NCBI GenBank assembly: GCA_003520025.1
Contig: DOVP01000201.1
Location: forward strand, 1-7,588
Length of the DNA stretch: 7,588 nucleotides
Reading direction: 5' to 3'
Source of the DNA: Phycisphaerales bacterium
GTDB taxonomy: Bacteria > Planctomycetota > Phycisphaerae > Phycisphaerales > SM1A02
The translations under genes were made by a program, and so were the position numbers. The notes beneath the pieces are model-generated. The model was given only the letters and a program-made list of their open reading frames with translations. It searched no databases and was not told the origin of the DNA. This document shows, one piece after another, positions 5,976-7,588 of this stretch (its first letter is position 1; the number at the start of each line of letters is the position of its first letter).

Positions 5976-7562
5976 ATGCCAGACCAAGCGGAGATGAAGA
6001 AGTACGAAGAACTCAGCCCCTTTGAGATCAAGAACAAACTCATCGAGATGGCTGGCGACACACAACTCCAAATGCTCAATGCCGGTCGCGGCAACCCCAA
6101 CTGGGTTGCCACCGAACCGCGACATGCGTTTTTTCAGCTCGGCCACTTCGCCGTCGCGGAATCCGAGCGAGAGATCTTTCGCCCCGGCATCGCCGCCGTT
6201 CCCAATGGCGAAGGCATGCTCGATCGCTTTCATGACTTCCTTGCCAACAACTCGCGTGAGCCGGGCATCGATCTCCTAAAGAGTTCGCTTGCCTTCATCG
6301 AACATGATCTCCACATCGACCCGGCCGCATTCATCCTGGAAATGGTCGATGGCATTCTCGGCGATCACTATCCGGTTCCCGATCGCATGCTCCGATGCAG
6401 TGAGCAGATTGTGAGTGCCTACCTCGACGAAGAAATGTCCGGGACCAAGGGCGCCAAGGATGCATTCGACCTCTTCGCAACCGAAGGCGGCACCGCCGCG
6501 ATGACCTATATCTTCAACTCGCTCATGGAGAACAAGATCCTCCACAAGGGCGACAAAATCGCGCTCGGTGCCCCGATCTTCACCCCCTACCTCGAGATCC
6601 CACTGCTCAACGACTTCGAATTCGTCGAGCTCGAAGTCATGCAGGATGAGGCGAGCGGGTGGATGTACACGCCGGAGCAGATCGAGAAACTCGCCGACCC
6701 TGATGTGAAGGCTTTCTTCCTTGTCAATCCGTCAAACCCGACATCGGTGGCGATGCACCCCGAGTCGCTTCGAGCCATTCACAAACTCGTCGAAACCCGC
6801 CGCAAAGACCTCATCGTCCTGACTGATGACGTCTACGGCACCTTCGTCAATGGCTTCCAGTCGCTCGCATCGATCGTGCCGCACAACACCATCCTCGTGT
6901 ACTCCTACTCGAAGTACTTCGGAGCCACGGGATGGCGAATTGGTGTCATCGGCCTAGCCAAAGACAACATCCTCGATGCGACCATCAAAAATCACACGCC
7001 GCAAGACACAGCCGCACTCCACAAGCGGTACGAAACGATCTACCTCGATCCAGCCAAGGCCAAGATGATCGATCGCATGGTGGCCGACAGCCGTACGGTC
7101 GCGCTCAACCATACCGCAGGCCTCTCGACGCCGCAGCAGGTCTTCATGGTCATGCTCTCACTCTCAAGTCTGACCGATCAGGAGAGCGTATACAAGGAAC
7201 ACTGCCAAGACATCGTGATCAAACGGTTCCAGTCGCTCTACAAGGCACTCGGGGTCGCACATCCCGAAACGCCATTCGATGCGCACTACTACACGACCAT
7301 CGACATCCCCGAACTCGCCGCCTCGCGGTACAGCCCAGAATTCCGCGAGTGGCTCACAAGCAATCACGAACGGATCGACTTCGTGTGGCGACTCGCCGAG
7401 GAAAAGGCGATCGTCCTGATGGATGGTGGCGGCTTCGATGCGCCAGACATGTCCGTCCGCGTCTCGCTGGCCAACCTGCCGGACGAAGCCTATGCAGACA
7501 TCGGAAAGGGAGTCAGCAAACTGCTCGACGAGTACCACGAGCGATTCCAAGCGGCCTCCTGA
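5976..7562 (+). CDS. asdA: bifunctional aspartate aminotransferase/aspartate 4-decarboxylase
   Basis: This 528-aa cytoplasmic PLP enzyme of the fold-type I aminotransferase superfamily should convert L-aspartate to L-alanine and CO2 (EC 4.1.1.12), with aspartate-2-oxoglutarate transamination as a second activity. Its length matches aspartate 4-decarboxylases (about 530 aa) rather than ordinary aspartate aminotransferases (about 400 aa). Key features are the N-terminal AGRGNPNW motif (36-43), TEGGTAAM in the cofactor-phosphate region (169-176), NPSNPTS (251-257), LTDDVYG (282-288), the Schiff-base lysine K313 within YSYSKYFGATGWR (309-321), R321, and the C-terminal R495 in SVRVSLAN (493-500), which probably binds the substrate carboxylate. 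No break or missing residue is seen. In other bacteria the gene often sits beside aspT, an aspartate:alanine antiporter; no such gene lies in this window. The nearest gene upstream is the DUF4396 membrane protein, 259 bp away. Confidence 0.92.
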   Translation: MPDQAEMKKYEELSPFEIKNKLIEMAGDTQLQMLNAGRGNPNWVATEPRHAFFQLGHFAVAESEREIFRPGIAAVPNGEGMLDRFHDFLANNSREPGIDLLKSSLAFIEHDLHIDPAAFILEMVDGILGDHYPVPDRMLRCSEQIVSAYLDEEMSGTKGAKDAFDLFATEGGTAAMTYIFNSLMENKILHKGDKIALGAPIFTPYLEIPLLNDFEFVELEVMQDEASGWMYTPEQIEKLADPDVKAFFLVNPSNPTSVAMHPESLRAIHKLVETRRKDLIVLTDDVYGTFVNGFQSLASIVPHNTILVYSYSKYFGATGWRIGVIGLAKDNILDATIKNHTPQDTAALHKRYETIYLDPAKAKMIDRMVADSRTVALNHTAGLSTPQQVFMVMLSLSSLTDQESVYKEHCQDIVIKRFQSLYKALGVAHPETPFDAHYYTTIDIPELAASRYSPEFREWLTSNHERIDFVWRLAEEKAIVLMDGGGFDAPDMSVRVSLANLPDEAYADIGKGVSKLLDEYHERFQAAS

Positions 7563-7588
7563 CCCCCCGGAAGTATTCCCCCGAAAGT

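Overview
The window looks like chromosomal DNA of a planctomycete, most likely a Phycisphaerae-type marine bacterium. The main clue is that two secreted proteins end in the same short C-terminal module: a Cys-Pro-Gly-Asp start, two EF-hand/dockerin-like Asp-Gly-Asp-Gly loops, an Ala-Trp-Gly repeat and a final Cys-Pro. From family knowledge such tags are abundant in Phycisphaerae secretomes. The lineage is an inference; there is no rRNA or marker gene here.

Layout: (1) Positions 1-112 are a leader with a 9-bp inverted repeat and several GATATC palindromes. (2) Positions 113-3849 hold a translationally coupled pair of exported proteins: a CotH-kinase-like protein with two lamin-tail domains and a dockerin-like tail, then an arylsulfotransferase (ASST)-like beta-propeller protein with the same tail. 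The second gene starts at a GTG that overlaps the first gene's stop codon by 4 nt. (3) On the minus strand, 4622-3933, is an exported beta-class carbonic anhydrase that converges on the ASST gene. (4) A 212-bp divergent intergenic region separates it from a plus-strand DUF4396 membrane protein (4835-5716) with a His/Met-rich loop. (5) After a 259-bp gap comes a full-length aspartate 4-decarboxylase/aspartate aminotransferase (5976-7562). The last 26 bases hold nothing I can call.

How the genes may work together: the CotH/ASST pair is the only convincing operon, and it suggests co-production of two surface or periplasmic proteins sharing a retention or assembly tag. The carbonic anhydrase and aspartate 4-decarboxylase both touch CO2 (one interconverts CO2 and bicarbonate outside the cytoplasm, the other releases CO2 from aspartate inside). 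They are on opposite strands with an unrelated-looking membrane gene between them, so a functional link is only a hypothesis.

I did not find a clear new defence, mobile or RNA system. There is no CRISPR array, tRNA, rRNA, insertion sequence or strong intrinsic terminator. The most distinctive points are the coupled kinase-like/sulfotransferase-like pair with identical tails, the His/Met-rich loop of the DUF4396 protein, and an Arg-to-Ala substitution in a usually conserved motif of the exported carbonic anhydrase.
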